DNA of 64,000 nucleotides from assembly GCF_003234935.1 (NCBI RefSeq), contig NZ_QKSB01000006.1:186001-250000 (forward strand), read 5' to 3'. Made by a program: the position numbers and the translations under genes. The notes below the pieces were generated by a model that was given only the letters and a program-made list of their open reading frames with translations, did not search any database and was not told the origin of the DNA. This document shows positions 35,479 through 43,832 of the stretch, one piece after another. Numbering within the stretch: position 1 is the first letter of the stretch; every line of letters begins with the position of its first letter. This DNA comes from Putridiphycobacter roseus (GTDB lineage: Bacteria; Bacteroidota; Bacteroidia; Flavobacteriales_D; Crocinitomicaceae).

Positions 35479-36251
35479 TAAGTAAATTAGCAAATATTGA
35501 CGCAAGTGCCATTATCGGTGAACAAGTAAAAATTGCTAGTTTTTCTACTATTTATAATGATGTAGAAATTGGGGACGGAACAGATATTGGACCGAATGTT
35601 ACCATATACCCTGGCGCAAGAATTGGAAAAAATTGTAAGATTTTCCCTGGTGCCGTAATCTCTGCGATTCCCCAAGATTTAAAATTTAATGGCGAATATT
35701 CGACTACTGAAATTGGAGATGGAACGGTTATACGTGAAGGCGTTACTATTCACCGTGGCACTGTCGACAGAAATAAAACGGTAATTGGTAAAAACTGCCT
35801 ACTGATGTGTTATGTACACATTGGACATGATTGCCTTTTGGGGGATAACGTAGTAATCGCTAATACCTCAAATATTGCTGGACATTGTACTATTGACGAC
35901 CATGCAATCATTGAAGGCATGGTTGGTGTACAACAGTTTGTAAATATTGGTGCTCATGCATTTATCGCTGGAATGTCTAGAGTTAGAAAAGATGTCCCAC
36001 CCTATATTAGAGTGGCACGAGAACCCCTTTCTTATGCTGGTGTAAATTCAATTGGCCTTAGGAGAAGGGGATTAGATGATGAAGCAATAAAAGAAATAGA
36101 ATCAATCTATCGTATCTTATTTGTAATGAACAATTCCATTTCAAAGGGAATTGAACAAATTGAAGAAGAAATTAGAGATTCAAAACATAAAAAAGAAGTA
36201 ATTGAATTTATCCAAAAATCGGACAAAGGAATTATTAAAGGATTAATATAA
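35475..36251 (+). CDS. lpxA: UDP-N-acetylglucosamine O-acyltransferase
   Basis: 258 residues. First acylation step of lipid A. Hexapeptide beta-helix (IGPNVTIYPGARIGKNCKI), the catalytic His in CYVHIGHDCLLGDN, and GVNSIGLRRRG before the C-terminal helices. It overlaps lpxC-fabZ by four bases and is followed after nine bases by efp. Confidence 0.96.
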   Translation: MISKLANIDASAIIGEQVKIASFSTIYNDVEIGDGTDIGPNVTIYPGARIGKNCKIFPGAVISAIPQDLKFNGEYSTTEIGDGTVIREGVTIHRGTVDRNKTVIGKNCLLMCYVHIGHDCLLGDNVVIANTSNIAGHCTIDDHAIIEGMVGVQQFVNIGAHAFIAGMSRVRKDVPPYIRVAREPLSYAGVNSIGLRRRGLDDEAIKEIESIYRILFVMNNSISKGIEQIEEEIRDSKHKKEVIEFIQKSDKGIIKGLI

Positions 36252-36260
36252 AAAAAGAAC

Positions 36261-36830
36261 ATGGCAGATAGCACATCAGACATTAAGAATGGATTATGCA
36301 TGAAGTTTAAAGATAAACTTTATACCGTTACCGAATTTCAACATGTAAAACCGGGTAAAGGTCCTGCATTCGTGAGAACGAAAATGAGAAATATTGAAAC
36401 GGGAAAAATTATTGATAATACTTTTTCTGCAGGACATAAAATAGACGTAGTAAGAATTGAAACAAGAACTTACCAATTTTTATATGCGGAAGGAGATGGT
36501 TTTCATTTTATGAACACCGATAATTACGAGCAAGTATTTATTGATAAAACAATGGTTGAAAAAAAGGAATTTCTAAAAGAAGGAATTTTAGTGACAATCG
36601 TTTTCCATGCAGAAGAAGAGTTACCTTTAGTAGTAGAATTACCAGATTTTATTGAATCAGAAGTGACCTATACCGAACCAGGAATAAAAGGAGATACCGC
36701 CACCAACACTATGAAACCTGCTACCATTGATACCGGTGCAGAAATTAGAGTGCCATTGTTTATTGACATTGGAGATAAAATTAAGGTAGACACAAGAAAT
36801 AGCGTTTACTCAGAAAGAATTAAAGGCTAA
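36261..36830 (+). CDS. efp: translation elongation factor P
   Basis: 189 residues. Relieves ribosome stalling at proline runs. Three-domain layout is visible: KOW-like N-terminal part (FQHVKPGKGPAFVRTKM, with the conserved loop Lys in PGKGP), the OB domain and the C-terminal GDTATNTMKPATIDTGAEIR to VDTRNSVYSERIKG. It ends the lpxD operon and is followed by an intrinsic terminator. The link between lipid A genes and efp appears positional. Confidence 0.96.
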   Translation: MADSTSDIKNGLCMKFKDKLYTVTEFQHVKPGKGPAFVRTKMRNIETGKIIDNTFSAGHKIDVVRIETRTYQFLYAEGDGFHFMNTDNYEQVFIDKTMVEKKEFLKEGILVTIVFHAEEELPLVVELPDFIESEVTYTEPGIKGDTATNTMKPATIDTGAEIRVPLFIDIGDKIKVDTRNSVYSERIKG

Positions 36831-36851
36831 TTTATTACTAATACAAATACT

Positions 36852-36883
36852 AAAGCATTCCTTTTTAAGTGAATGCTTTTTTT
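36852..36883 (+). terminator. intrinsic terminator after efp
   Basis: Stem AAAGCATTC (36852-36860) and GAATGCTTT (36871-36879) with a 10-base loop and a run of seven T bases in all (36877-36883). The U tract touches the ATG of the next gene at 36884. Confidence 0.8.
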
Positions 36884-37624
36884 ATGGAAAATATTTATTA
36901 CCAATATCATAAGGGGACTGCTCATCCCAATATTTGCCTTGTTTTTCTCCACGAAGGACTTGGTAGTATAAAAACTTGGCGTAATTATCCAGAAACTTTG
37001 AGAAAAGCATCTGGTATGAGCACTATGGCATACGATCGTCCTGGATACGGTAAGTCAACAGGTAACCTGCTAAATCGGCCGTTGAATTACTTAAATTTAG
37101 CCGCAGCCGACCTTTTTAATCTACTCCAAAAAGAAAAAATAGACCAAGTAATTCTGTATGGTCATTCTGACGGAGGCTCAATAGCTCTTGATTTTGCTGC
37201 AAAATACCCCACCATGGCCCTAGCACTTATCACAGAAGCGGCGCACGTTATTGTAGAAGACATTACCTTAGTTGGCATTCGAAAAGCAGTAAAGGCTTAC
37301 GAGGAAAACAAATTAAAAGGTTTGCAAAAATGGCATGAAAGTGACTATACAGTAATTTTTGAAGCCTGGTCTAAAACCTGGTTGAACCCCGCATTTAAAG
37401 AATGGTCCCTGTTAAAAGAATTAACATTAATTAAATGCCCAAAACTAATCATACAAGGAACTGAAGACCAATATGGAACATTAAAACAAGTGCAGTTAAT
37501 TGAAAATTTAACAAAAGGTAAAACAGATTTATACATACCAAAATGCGGTCATACTCCGTTTAAGGAAGAAACGACAGCTGTTACAGATAAGGTTATTGCT
37601 TTTTTAAACGATACAATATTATAA
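36884..37624 (+). CDS. alpha/beta hydrolase
   Basis: 246 residues from ATG 36884. An upstream GTG lies inside the efp terminator stem and is not used. Alpha/beta hydrolase motifs: VFLHEGLGSIKTWRN (oxyanion region), AYDRPGYGKS, the nucleophile elbow YGHSDGGSIALDFA, an acid after LIIQGTEDQYGTL and the catalytic His in IPKCGHTPFKEE. The substrate is unknown. Its stop overlaps the start of the next esterase by one base (TAATG). Confidence 0.85.
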   Translation: MENIYYQYHKGTAHPNICLVFLHEGLGSIKTWRNYPETLRKASGMSTMAYDRPGYGKSTGNLLNRPLNYLNLAAADLFNLLQKEKIDQVILYGHSDGGSIALDFAAKYPTMALALITEAAHVIVEDITLVGIRKAVKAYEENKLKGLQKWHESDYTVIFEAWSKTWLNPAFKEWSLLKELTLIKCPKLIIQGTEDQYGTLKQVQLIENLTKGKTDLYIPKCGHTPFKEETTAVTDKVIAFLNDTIL

Positions 37625-38250
37625 TGGAACACCAAATACAAATTAATAAATCGGCTATTTACCAAACCTTTGGCGACCCCGAAAAAGCAGATACGATTCT
37701 ATTCGCTTTACATGGTTATGGACAATTGAGTAAATTTTTTATTCGCAAATTTCAAGCTATGCCCAAAAATTACTTTATAGTAGCTCCCGAAGGTTTTCAC
37801 CGTTTTTATTTAAACGGTACTGATGGAAGGGTTGGTGCATCTTGGATGACCAAAGAAAAAAGAATCGACGATATTAAAGATTATGTATTATTTTTAAATA
37901 AGCTATGGAGTGAACTAGACCAAACCTATTCCTTTAAAAAAAGGGTTTTATTAGGATTTTCCCAAGGTGGGGCAACCGCTGCACGTTGGTTAAGTATGGG
38001 TAATTTGAAAGCAGATAAATTTATTTTATGGGCAGGTGTATTCCCTCCTGACATGCAAGAAAACTGGGATGAAACATTCCAACATTCCTCTAATATTTTT
38101 GTCGTTGGAGAAGAAGACCCCTATTTCACCCCTGAAAAAATTAAAGAACATATTACTTTTTTTAAAACAAAAATGCCGAATTTCAGTACTTTTACTTTTA
38201 AAGGCCCCCACAATATTGACAAGGATACACTTCTAAAAATTTGCACATGA
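37624..38250 (+). CDS. phospholipase/carboxylesterase-family serine hydrolase
   Basis: 208 residues. A second alpha/beta hydrolase of the esterase/YpfH-like type: FALHGYGQLSKFF, the nucleophile elbow LLGFSQGGATAARWL, Asp in VVGEEDPYFTPEK, and His in FKGPHNIDKDTL near the end. It is translationally coupled to both neighbours (TAATG before, ATGA after). The substrate is unknown; the pair of hydrolases may act on related esters. Confidence 0.82.
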   Translation: MEHQIQINKSAIYQTFGDPEKADTILFALHGYGQLSKFFIRKFQAMPKNYFIVAPEGFHRFYLNGTDGRVGASWMTKEKRIDDIKDYVLFLNKLWSELDQTYSFKKRVLLGFSQGGATAARWLSMGNLKADKFILWAGVFPPDMQENWDETFQHSSNIFVVGEEDPYFTPEKIKEHITFFKTKMPNFSTFTFKGPHNIDKDTLLKICT

Positions 38251-38843
38251 AAATATTTATTGCGACCATATTTATGCTGATGACCATCACTAGTTTTGGT
38301 CAATACGACATGGAAGAAAACGAAAAAGATACCATTCCGAAAGCACAAAAAACAAGTACTTTCGAACTGCAAAAAAACATCAGTGTTGGTAGTTCTCTTA
38401 ACTTATTGTTAGGGAATTATACTTTTGTTTATCTCGCTCCTCAAATTGGTTACGATATTAAACCAAAAATAAACATAGGACTGCAAGGCATGTATCAATA
38501 CACCAGAATAAACTATTCTGGATATGTAGAATATGCAAATGTTTTTGGAGGTGGTATATATGCACGTTACCGACCAATTGAAAAATTAATTTTAGAAACA
38601 AGCGTTAACCTTTACCGCATTAAGTATGGCGCAAACAACACCACTAATACGTTTAAACTAAACGCTAATAGTTGGCTAGCAGGAATAGGATATGCTAGAC
38701 CATTGGGAGAAAAAGCATTTGCAAACTTTTTGATTTCTTACGATATACTTGGACACGAAAACAATCCTGAACCTATAATATTTAGTATCAATAAATTTAA
38801 TTTGTATTATAAGTTTTGTTTTATTTTATACCCATTTAACTAG
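38247..38843 (+). CDS. putative outer-membrane beta-barrel protein
   Basis: 199 residues from ATG 38247, which overlaps the upstream stop (ATGA). Signal peptide MKIFIATIFMLMTITSFGQ. The mature part has alternating short beta strands: SSLNLLLGNYTFVYLAPQIG, GLQGMYQYTRINYSG, ANVFGGGIYARYRPIE and FNLYYKFCFILYPFN at the end. This fits a small outer-membrane barrel. No family was recognised. Its last eight bases overlap the convergent ctlX gene. Confidence 0.7.
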   Translation: MKIFIATIFMLMTITSFGQYDMEENEKDTIPKAQKTSTFELQKNISVGSSLNLLLGNYTFVYLAPQIGYDIKPKINIGLQGMYQYTRINYSGYVEYANVFGGGIYARYRPIEKLILETSVNLYRIKYGANNTTNTFKLNANSWLAGIGYARPLGEKAFANFLISYDILGHENNPEPIIFSINKFNLYYKFCFILYPFN

Positions 38844-39747
38844 GCACCCCCATCAACATACAGCGCGTACTACCACCACCAACTCTTTCTATAATAGAAA
38901 TGTTGGTTTGTACAATGTCAGAATATTTACGGATGATACTTATTTGGGTATCATTCAAGGCATGATAAGCTGTTCTACTTATTAAAAGTTTAGATTCCCC
39001 TAATTGATTAATGACTTCCATGCAATTTCCAGCAAAGTTATTTAGCTGGTTAAAAGATAAATCGATAACTTCTTTTCCAGATGCCATTAGTTTATTTTTT
39101 ATCATATTTCTTTCCATCAAATCCTCAATACAAGCTAAACAAATTATGGCATAGTCTTTTGCCACTGACATAATTACATTTGTATGATAAATAGGCACAC
39201 CATTCATATCAAAAGCACCAAAATAAAATCCTTGTAAACCGTTCAATTGACAAAAATCATGGAACAATTTCTCATCTGTTCTACTCGATTCAATAGCATA
39301 GGCAATATCCTTATCAAAATCAAAAACCATAGACCCTGTACTTTCCAGAAATTTATCTTCATTTTCAAAATGACTCCAATCCACTAACTCCTGAATATCA
39401 AACTTATCGACAATGGTATCAATAATTTCTTTTCTCCTTTCTCCTCTTCTACTAGCAGCCATCATGGGGAACAAAAACGCTTTTTTATTCGGCATAATCG
39501 CCATCCAATTATTAAAGAATACGGCATCCGGTAATTTTTCATCTATTGAATCCTCAAAAATAACCACATCAATATGGTGACTTTCTAAAACATCTACCAT
39601 ATCATCAAATTCAAGCAAAGCTTTTTGTTGGATAAATTCTGTTGTAGCATTCACCTCATTTTGAAATGGATTTGTATTTTTAGTGAATATATTAAATCCA
39701 AAATTATTTGGACGTAGCATTAAAACCGTATGAACTCCTTTAAACAT
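38836..39747 (-). CDS. ctlX: CtlX-type amidinotransferase-fold hydrolase (arginine deiminase-like)
   Basis: 303 residues. Resembles the citrulline-utilisation hydrolase CtlX and the arginine deiminase fold: VLMLRPNNFGFN near the start, VFFNNWMAIMPNKKAFLFPM, LESTGSMVFDFDK, the His region GVPIYHTNVIMSV and the C-terminal nucleophile in GGGSTRCMLMGVPS. Start ATG 39745-39747 is preferred because family members begin just before the VLMxRP motif, which makes it overlap the divergent dipeptidase start by 18 bases. The substrate could be arginine or citrulline; no partner genes are nearby. Confidence 0.82.
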   Translation of the reverse strand: MFKGVHTVLMLRPNNFGFNIFTKNTNPFQNEVNATTEFIQQKALLEFDDMVDVLESHHIDVVIFEDSIDEKLPDAVFFNNWMAIMPNKKAFLFPMMAASRRGERRKEIIDTIVDKFDIQELVDWSHFENEDKFLESTGSMVFDFDKDIAYAIESSRTDEKLFHDFCQLNGLQGFYFGAFDMNGVPIYHTNVIMSVAKDYAIICLACIEDLMERNMIKNKLMASGKEVIDLSFNQLNNFAGNCMEVINQLGESKLLISRTAYHALNDTQISIIRKYSDIVQTNISIIERVGGGSTRCMLMGVPS

Positions 39748-40536
39748 TACTTAACCATTAAATTTATACCCCTACTATCCATCTTATTCCTATTTAGTTG
39801 TAATTCTTCGGAAGGGAAATTACCTAAAAAAATAGACAAGAACAAATATTCAAATGAGAAGATAGATTCTCAATTCGTGGATCACCAAAATATTACACCA
39901 CAACCCATCAAAGCAAAAACGAAGCCTGACACATTAGAAATGGCTATAATCAATGCAGGGCTGGTAGATATTCAAAGCTTGGACACAACCATATTGGTCT
40001 CATTAAAATATGCAACAACCGATAATTTTATGCAAAAGAATGTATATGGCAGTCTAAAAAAAGCATATTTACAAAAAGAAGTTGCAGAAAGTTTAGTAAT
40101 TGCTCAGAATTACCTAAAGTCCATAGACAGCTCCCTGACGTTATTCATTTATGATGCTGTTAGACCCCGATCCGTTCAACAATACATGTGGGACTATTTA
40201 GAAATGCCCATTGCAAAAAAAGTAAAATTTGTTTCAAATCCAAAAAATGGGTCAATACACAATTATGGCTCAGCCGTAGACCTTACCATTGCAAGTATTA
40301 ATGGAGAAGCTTTAGACATGGGGGCAAAATATGACGAAATCGAACAAATAGCTTATCCAAGACTTGAAAAACAGTTTTTAGCTTCAGGAAAACTAACCAC
40401 CACTCAGGTAGAAAACAGAAAGTTATTGAGAAAAGTAATGAAGCATGCGAATTTCACTGGTATTTCAACGGAATGGTGGCACTTTAATCGCTACTCTAGA
40501 ACAGTTGCCAAATCGAAATATAAAATTATTGAATAA
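39730..40536 (+). CDS. D-alanyl-D-alanine dipeptidase (VanX-like) lipoprotein
   Basis: 268 residues. Lipoprotein signal with LFLFSC (lipid Cys near residue 24). A linker of low complexity precedes a peptidase M15D domain: SIHNYGSAVDLTIAS holds the first zinc His and Asp, and TGISTEWWHFNRYS has the catalytic Glu and third zinc His. ATTDNFMQKNVYG and YDAVRPRSVQQYMW are also typical. Periplasmic recycling of peptidoglycan D-Ala-D-Ala is the likely role, not vancomycin resistance, since no van genes are present. Ends one base before menE. Confidence 0.88.
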   Translation: MNSFKHYLTIKFIPLLSILFLFSCNSSEGKLPKKIDKNKYSNEKIDSQFVDHQNITPQPIKAKTKPDTLEMAIINAGLVDIQSLDTTILVSLKYATTDNFMQKNVYGSLKKAYLQKEVAESLVIAQNYLKSIDSSLTLFIYDAVRPRSVQQYMWDYLEMPIAKKVKFVSNPKNGSIHNYGSAVDLTIASINGEALDMGAKYDEIEQIAYPRLEKQFLASGKLTTTQVENRKLLRKVMKHANFTGISTEWWHFNRYSRTVAKSKYKIIE

Positions 40537-40537
40537 T

Positions 40538-41536
40538 TTATTTTCGAATAATTTTCCCCGTAGCTGTCTCTTCAAACTGAAGGATAAATTCAATTATTTT
40601 AGGCATTTCGTATGGGTGTAATACTTCTTGTAATTTTCCACTTAAGACCTGCTGATCCAAAGTAGGTTCGCCTTCAATTTTCAATACAATTTGTTCCCCA
40701 AATTCCGAATGAAAGGCCTTTGTAATATAATACCTACGTCCATTTAAAAAATCATCTATTTTTCCTTCCACCAACTCAGGATGAACTTTTACACCTCCAG
40801 TATTGATTACAAAATCTTTTCTCCCTTTCCAATCAAATGAAAACTGGTCTATAAGCGACACCACATCATTAGTCACTAATTTATTTATTGCAAGGTGTGC
40901 TGCTGAAATCACCAAACAATTTTCAGGCGTTACAGCAAAAGTAACCCCTGGCAATGCCTTAAAACTAGTCTTTTCTTTTTGTATTTGCTTTAGGGCAATG
41001 TGACTAATAGTTTCAGACATGCCAAAAGTGGCAAAATTCGTATTTTTTAATTTTTCAAGCTTATCCTGCAACTCTTTTTGAATAGGCGCTCCTCCAATAA
41101 TTACATGATTTATTTTTTCATAAACTTCTCTGCTCTTTTTACTCCCTAAAATAGTAGATACTTGAAAGGGGACAAAAGCAGCAAAATGAAGGTCATAAGG
41201 TATATTTTCAAGTAAAGGATTACTATTAATTGTCCCGACAATTAAAGTCATATCATACACAATTGCCCTAACAACCTGCATCATTCCAGCAATATAGTTA
41301 ACCGACAAGTTAAGCAAAATAGCATGTTCTTTTTGAAATGAAAAATAATCACCCGTAGCGAGCGCAGAAGCCTTCATGTACTTCTTTTCCAAATAAATAA
41401 CCTTAGGAGGACCAGTTGAACCTGAAGTTTTTAAGGCGATCGTTTCTTGGGAATCGAACCATTTCTGGATAAATTCAGTGAGTTCATTTTGCGCTGAGAT
41501 TCCAACTTTAGGGAGAAAAATAATTTTGTCAAACAT
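40538..41536 (-). CDS. menE: O-succinylbenzoate-CoA ligase-like AMP-binding enzyme
   Basis: 332 residues from ATG 41534-41536. AMP-binding P-loop LKTSGSTGPPKVIYL, FGMSETISHIAL, the FVINTGGVKVHPELVEG hinge and the C-terminal TATGKIIRK catalytic Lys are present. The short length and lack of an acyl-specific N-domain fit MenE of Bacteroidota, which activates o-succinylbenzoate for menaquinone. menD lies at 7255-8958. A TTG 13 codons earlier falls inside a promoter box and is rejected. The assignment rests on motifs and length. Confidence 0.85.
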   Translation of the reverse strand: MFDKIIFLPKVGISAQNELTEFIQKWFDSQETIALKTSGSTGPPKVIYLEKKYMKASALATGDYFSFQKEHAILLNLSVNYIAGMMQVVRAIVYDMTLIVGTINSNPLLENIPYDLHFAAFVPFQVSTILGSKKSREVYEKINHVIIGGAPIQKELQDKLEKLKNTNFATFGMSETISHIALKQIQKEKTSFKALPGVTFAVTPENCLVISAAHLAINKLVTNDVVSLIDQFSFDWKGRKDFVINTGGVKVHPELVEGKIDDFLNGRRYYITKAFHSEFGEQIVLKIEGEPTLDQQVLSGKLQEVLHPYEMPKIIEFILQFEETATGKIIRK

Positions 41537-41572
41537 TGTAATGGTATGTAATTTGCTACGACAGTAACGATA

Positions 41573-41580
41573 CAAATTTA
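41573..41580 (-). promoter_or_regulatory. -7 promoter box for menE (TAAATTTG)
   Basis: Full TAnnTTTG match on the minus strand, 37 bases before the menE ATG. It overlaps an in-frame TTG that could be mistaken for a start. Confidence 0.5.
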
Positions 41581-41601
41581 TTAAGTTATAACTATAAAAA
41601 C

Positions 41602-42060
41602 ATGAAAAAGAACATCACATTTATTTTTGCAATCACAATTTTAGCATTAATCGGCTTTGCATTCACCAATGATAAGCAAGAAAACTCATCTGTAAATACA
41701 GCAACAAACGAAGGGATTCAGTTTTTTGAAGGGACCTGGGAAGAGGTATTACAAAAAGCCAAAACCGAACATAAAATTATATTTTTAGATGCTTATGCTG
41801 CTTGGTGCGGTCCTTGTAAAATTATGACTAAAAAATATTTTACCAAAGCAAACGTAGGCACTTTTTACAATGAACACTTTATCAATTTTAAAATGGATAT
41901 GGAAAAAAATCCAGAAGGACCAAGATTGTCGAGAAAGTATAAACTAACAGCTTACCCCACTTTATATTTTGTAGATGGTGATGAAAACATTTTACACCAA
42001 TCCATAGGAATGTTAGACGATAAAGCTTTAGTTAAACTAGGGGAAGACGTTTTAGAATAA
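41602..42060 (+). CDS. exported thioredoxin-fold protein
   Basis: 152 residues. An N-terminal signal or membrane anchor (NITFIFAITILALIGFAFT) precedes a thioredoxin-like domain with the redox motif AWCGPCKIM, followed by KMDMEKNPEGPRLSRKY and the cis-Pro loop LTAYPTLYFVDGDE. Probably a periplasmic thiol reductase or envelope redox protein; partners are not adjacent. Its stop directly abuts the stop of the convergent lysC. Confidence 0.88.
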   Translation: MKKNITFIFAITILALIGFAFTNDKQENSSVNTATNEGIQFFEGTWEEVLQKAKTEHKIIFLDAYAAWCGPCKIMTKKYFTKANVGTFYNEHFINFKMDMEKNPEGPRLSRKYKLTAYPTLYFVDGDENILHQSIGMLDDKALVKLGEDVLE

Positions 42061-43317
42061 TTATTTTAAAATTATCCTTGCCATTTCACGTGATTTCTGT
42101 GTCAAAATGGTTGTTTTGTTAACCGTTAGTCTATTAATAGTCTCATCATTAAAATGGCGAATGGTTAACAATTGCAGTCCACTATTATACCTCACTTTAT
42201 AAGTTTCATTAAAATTTTCCACTAAGGTATTTATATCGTGTTTTTCATCCATTAAAAAGGAAAAACTTATCGCAGAATTTTGCATTAAATTTACCCGAAT
42301 ATGCTGTTTGGCTAATGTTGCAAAAATTTCTGTCAAATGGTCTTCGGCAACAAAGGAGAAATCTTTAGGGGTTAAAGAAACAAGTATTTGATTTTCTTTA
42401 AAAATATAACTCGGCACTTCTTGGTCGTACTCGGTGGATGCCTGAATAACAGTTCCAGCATCAGTTGGTTTTAAGAAAGACTTAATATAAAGTGGAATAT
42501 CCTTATTTTGAAGCGGCTGAATAGTTTTCGGGTGTATTACAGAAGCGCCATAATAAGCCAATTCCACCGCCTCCTTAAAGGATATTTTTTTCAGTAAAAC
42601 AGTTCCGTTAAAATATCTGGGATCTGCGTTTAGCATACCTGGTACATCTTTCCAAATAGTTACACTTTTTGCATTTCCAATAAAAGCAAAAATAGCTGCA
42701 GTAAAATCAGAACCTTCTCTGCCTAAAGTGGTGGTCATCCCCTCATCCGTTTGCCCTATAAAACCCTGGGTTACAATTACACTATCCGTTTTAAAAAAAG
42801 GATGCACTTTTTCAATATATGCCTGCGAAGTTAAATCCCACTTCACACGCGCCTCTCGGTATAAATTAGTGGTTCTAACTACTTCTCTAGCATCTAACCA
42901 TTGTACATCTTTTCTTAAAGTTTGTAAATAGCTTGCCACAATAGTAGTCGACATTATTTCACCAAAAGGAACCAATTGATCGTATTCGTAATTATAATTC
43001 TTAGATGGCTTTTGATTCAAACGGTCAGAAAAAGTTTGATAAATAGTCTGCTTTTTTAATTCAAAATCTTTCGACTTTAAACCAAGTTCATTTGTAATTT
43101 GATCATGAAATTTTTTAAAATCGGCAAACAAAGTTTTTAGAGAAGTTTCTTGGTTCCAATATGCATGTATAATTTCCTCCAATAAATTTGTCACTTTACC
43201 CATAGCAGAAATGACAATAATGGTTTTTTGATTTGGAAAAAGACCAATTATATTTGAAACATTCTTCACTGAATTTGCATCTTTTACAGACGCACCACCA
43301 AATTTAAATACATGCAT
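42061..43317 (-). CDS. lysC: aspartate kinase
   Basis: 418 residues. First step of lysine, threonine and methionine synthesis: FKFGGASVKDANSV at the N-terminus, TTLGREGSDFTAAIFA, and IWKDVPGMLNADPRYF before the ACT-like C-terminal part (about 290-418). It is monofunctional, with no fused homoserine dehydrogenase. Start ATG 43315-43317, with a promoter box 19 bases upstream. Confidence 0.93.
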   Translation of the reverse strand: MHVFKFGGASVKDANSVKNVSNIIGLFPNQKTIIVISAMGKVTNLLEEIIHAYWNQETSLKTLFADFKKFHDQITNELGLKSKDFELKKQTIYQTFSDRLNQKPSKNYNYEYDQLVPFGEIMSTTIVASYLQTLRKDVQWLDAREVVRTTNLYREARVKWDLTSQAYIEKVHPFFKTDSVIVTQGFIGQTDEGMTTTLGREGSDFTAAIFAFIGNAKSVTIWKDVPGMLNADPRYFNGTVLLKKISFKEAVELAYYGASVIHPKTIQPLQNKDIPLYIKSFLKPTDAGTVIQASTEYDQEVPSYIFKENQILVSLTPKDFSFVAEDHLTEIFATLAKQHIRVNLMQNSAISFSFLMDEKHDINTLVENFNETYKVRYNSGLQLLTIRHFNDETINRLTVNKTTILTQKSREMARIILK

Positions 43318-43335
43318 TGTTTAATTGTTAAGTCG

Positions 43336-43343
43336 CAAAATTA
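43336..43343 (-). promoter_or_regulatory. -7 promoter box for lysC (TAATTTTG)
   Basis: Full TAnnTTTG match on the minus strand. It sits next to the plus-strand box at 43348, giving a compact divergent promoter. Confidence 0.5.
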
Positions 43344-43347
43344 ATGC

Positions 43348-43355
43348 TATTTTTG
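43348..43355 (+). promoter_or_regulatory. -7 promoter box for the 43375 gene (TATTTTTG)
   Basis: Full TAnnTTTG match 20 bases before the TTG start at 43375; supports that start. Confidence 0.45.
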
Positions 43356-43374
43356 AGGATACAAAACCTTTATT

Positions 43375-43734
43375 TTGCAAAGTAAGCTTCAAATACCACC
43401 AAAAACATTGAATGCGTTAAAAAAACATGATTTTTTAGCGAAAACGTACCAGCAGCTTAACAAAGATTTAAATGGATTATTGGAAACCAAATTAATGGTT
43501 AATGCGTCCCCCTCCCACGAACCTTTGACAGAATTAATCCACCAACTTGCACCAATCGTTATAGAATTAACAGAAAAAAATAAATTAGCACAATTTATTT
43601 ATAGCATTGATTTAAAAGAGTCTACATTTAAAAGTTATTTAAATGCTACCCTATCCCAAAACGACTTTTTAGCCCATATTGTTATACGTGCCGCCCAAAA
43701 AGTCTATTTGAGAACTTATTTTAAAAGTTTCTAA
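43375..43734 (+). CDS. conserved hypothetical protein
   Basis: 119 residues, probably from TTG 43375-43377, since the first in-frame ATG would lose about 40 residues. Helix-rich, with LQIPPKTLNALKKHDFLAK at the start, LAQFIYSIDLKE in the middle and IVIRAAQKVYLRTYFKSF at the end. The last two match a pattern I associate with short Bacteroidota hypothetical proteins. There is no signal peptide. It is divergent from lysC and upstream of sucA. Function unknown. Confidence 0.65.
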   Translation: MQSKLQIPPKTLNALKKHDFLAKTYQQLNKDLNGLLETKLMVNASPSHEPLTELIHQLAPIVIELTEKNKLAQFIYSIDLKESTFKSYLNATLSQNDFLAHIVIRAAQKVYLRTYFKSF

Positions 43735-43797
43735 ACCTAATTATTAAAAGTTACCTATTAAATTAAGTATTTTATACCTATAGTTGAATAGATTTTT

Positions 43798-43805
43798 TAA
43801 ATTTG
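43798..43805 (+). promoter_or_regulatory. -7 promoter box for sucAB (TAAATTTG)
   Basis: Full TAnnTTTG match 28 bases before the sucA ATG. Confidence 0.5.
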
Positions 43806-43832
43806 TACTTCAATTTTACTGAATAAAATACC

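Noticed and set aside
39730-40536. Vancomycin resistance gene
   Set aside because: The VanX-like peptidase is a lipoprotein without vanA/vanH/vanR/vanS neighbours, so peptidoglycan turnover is the better reading.
40538-41575. TTG start extending menE by 13 codons
   Set aside because: The TTG is part of a perfect -7 box and the added residues are not family-like.
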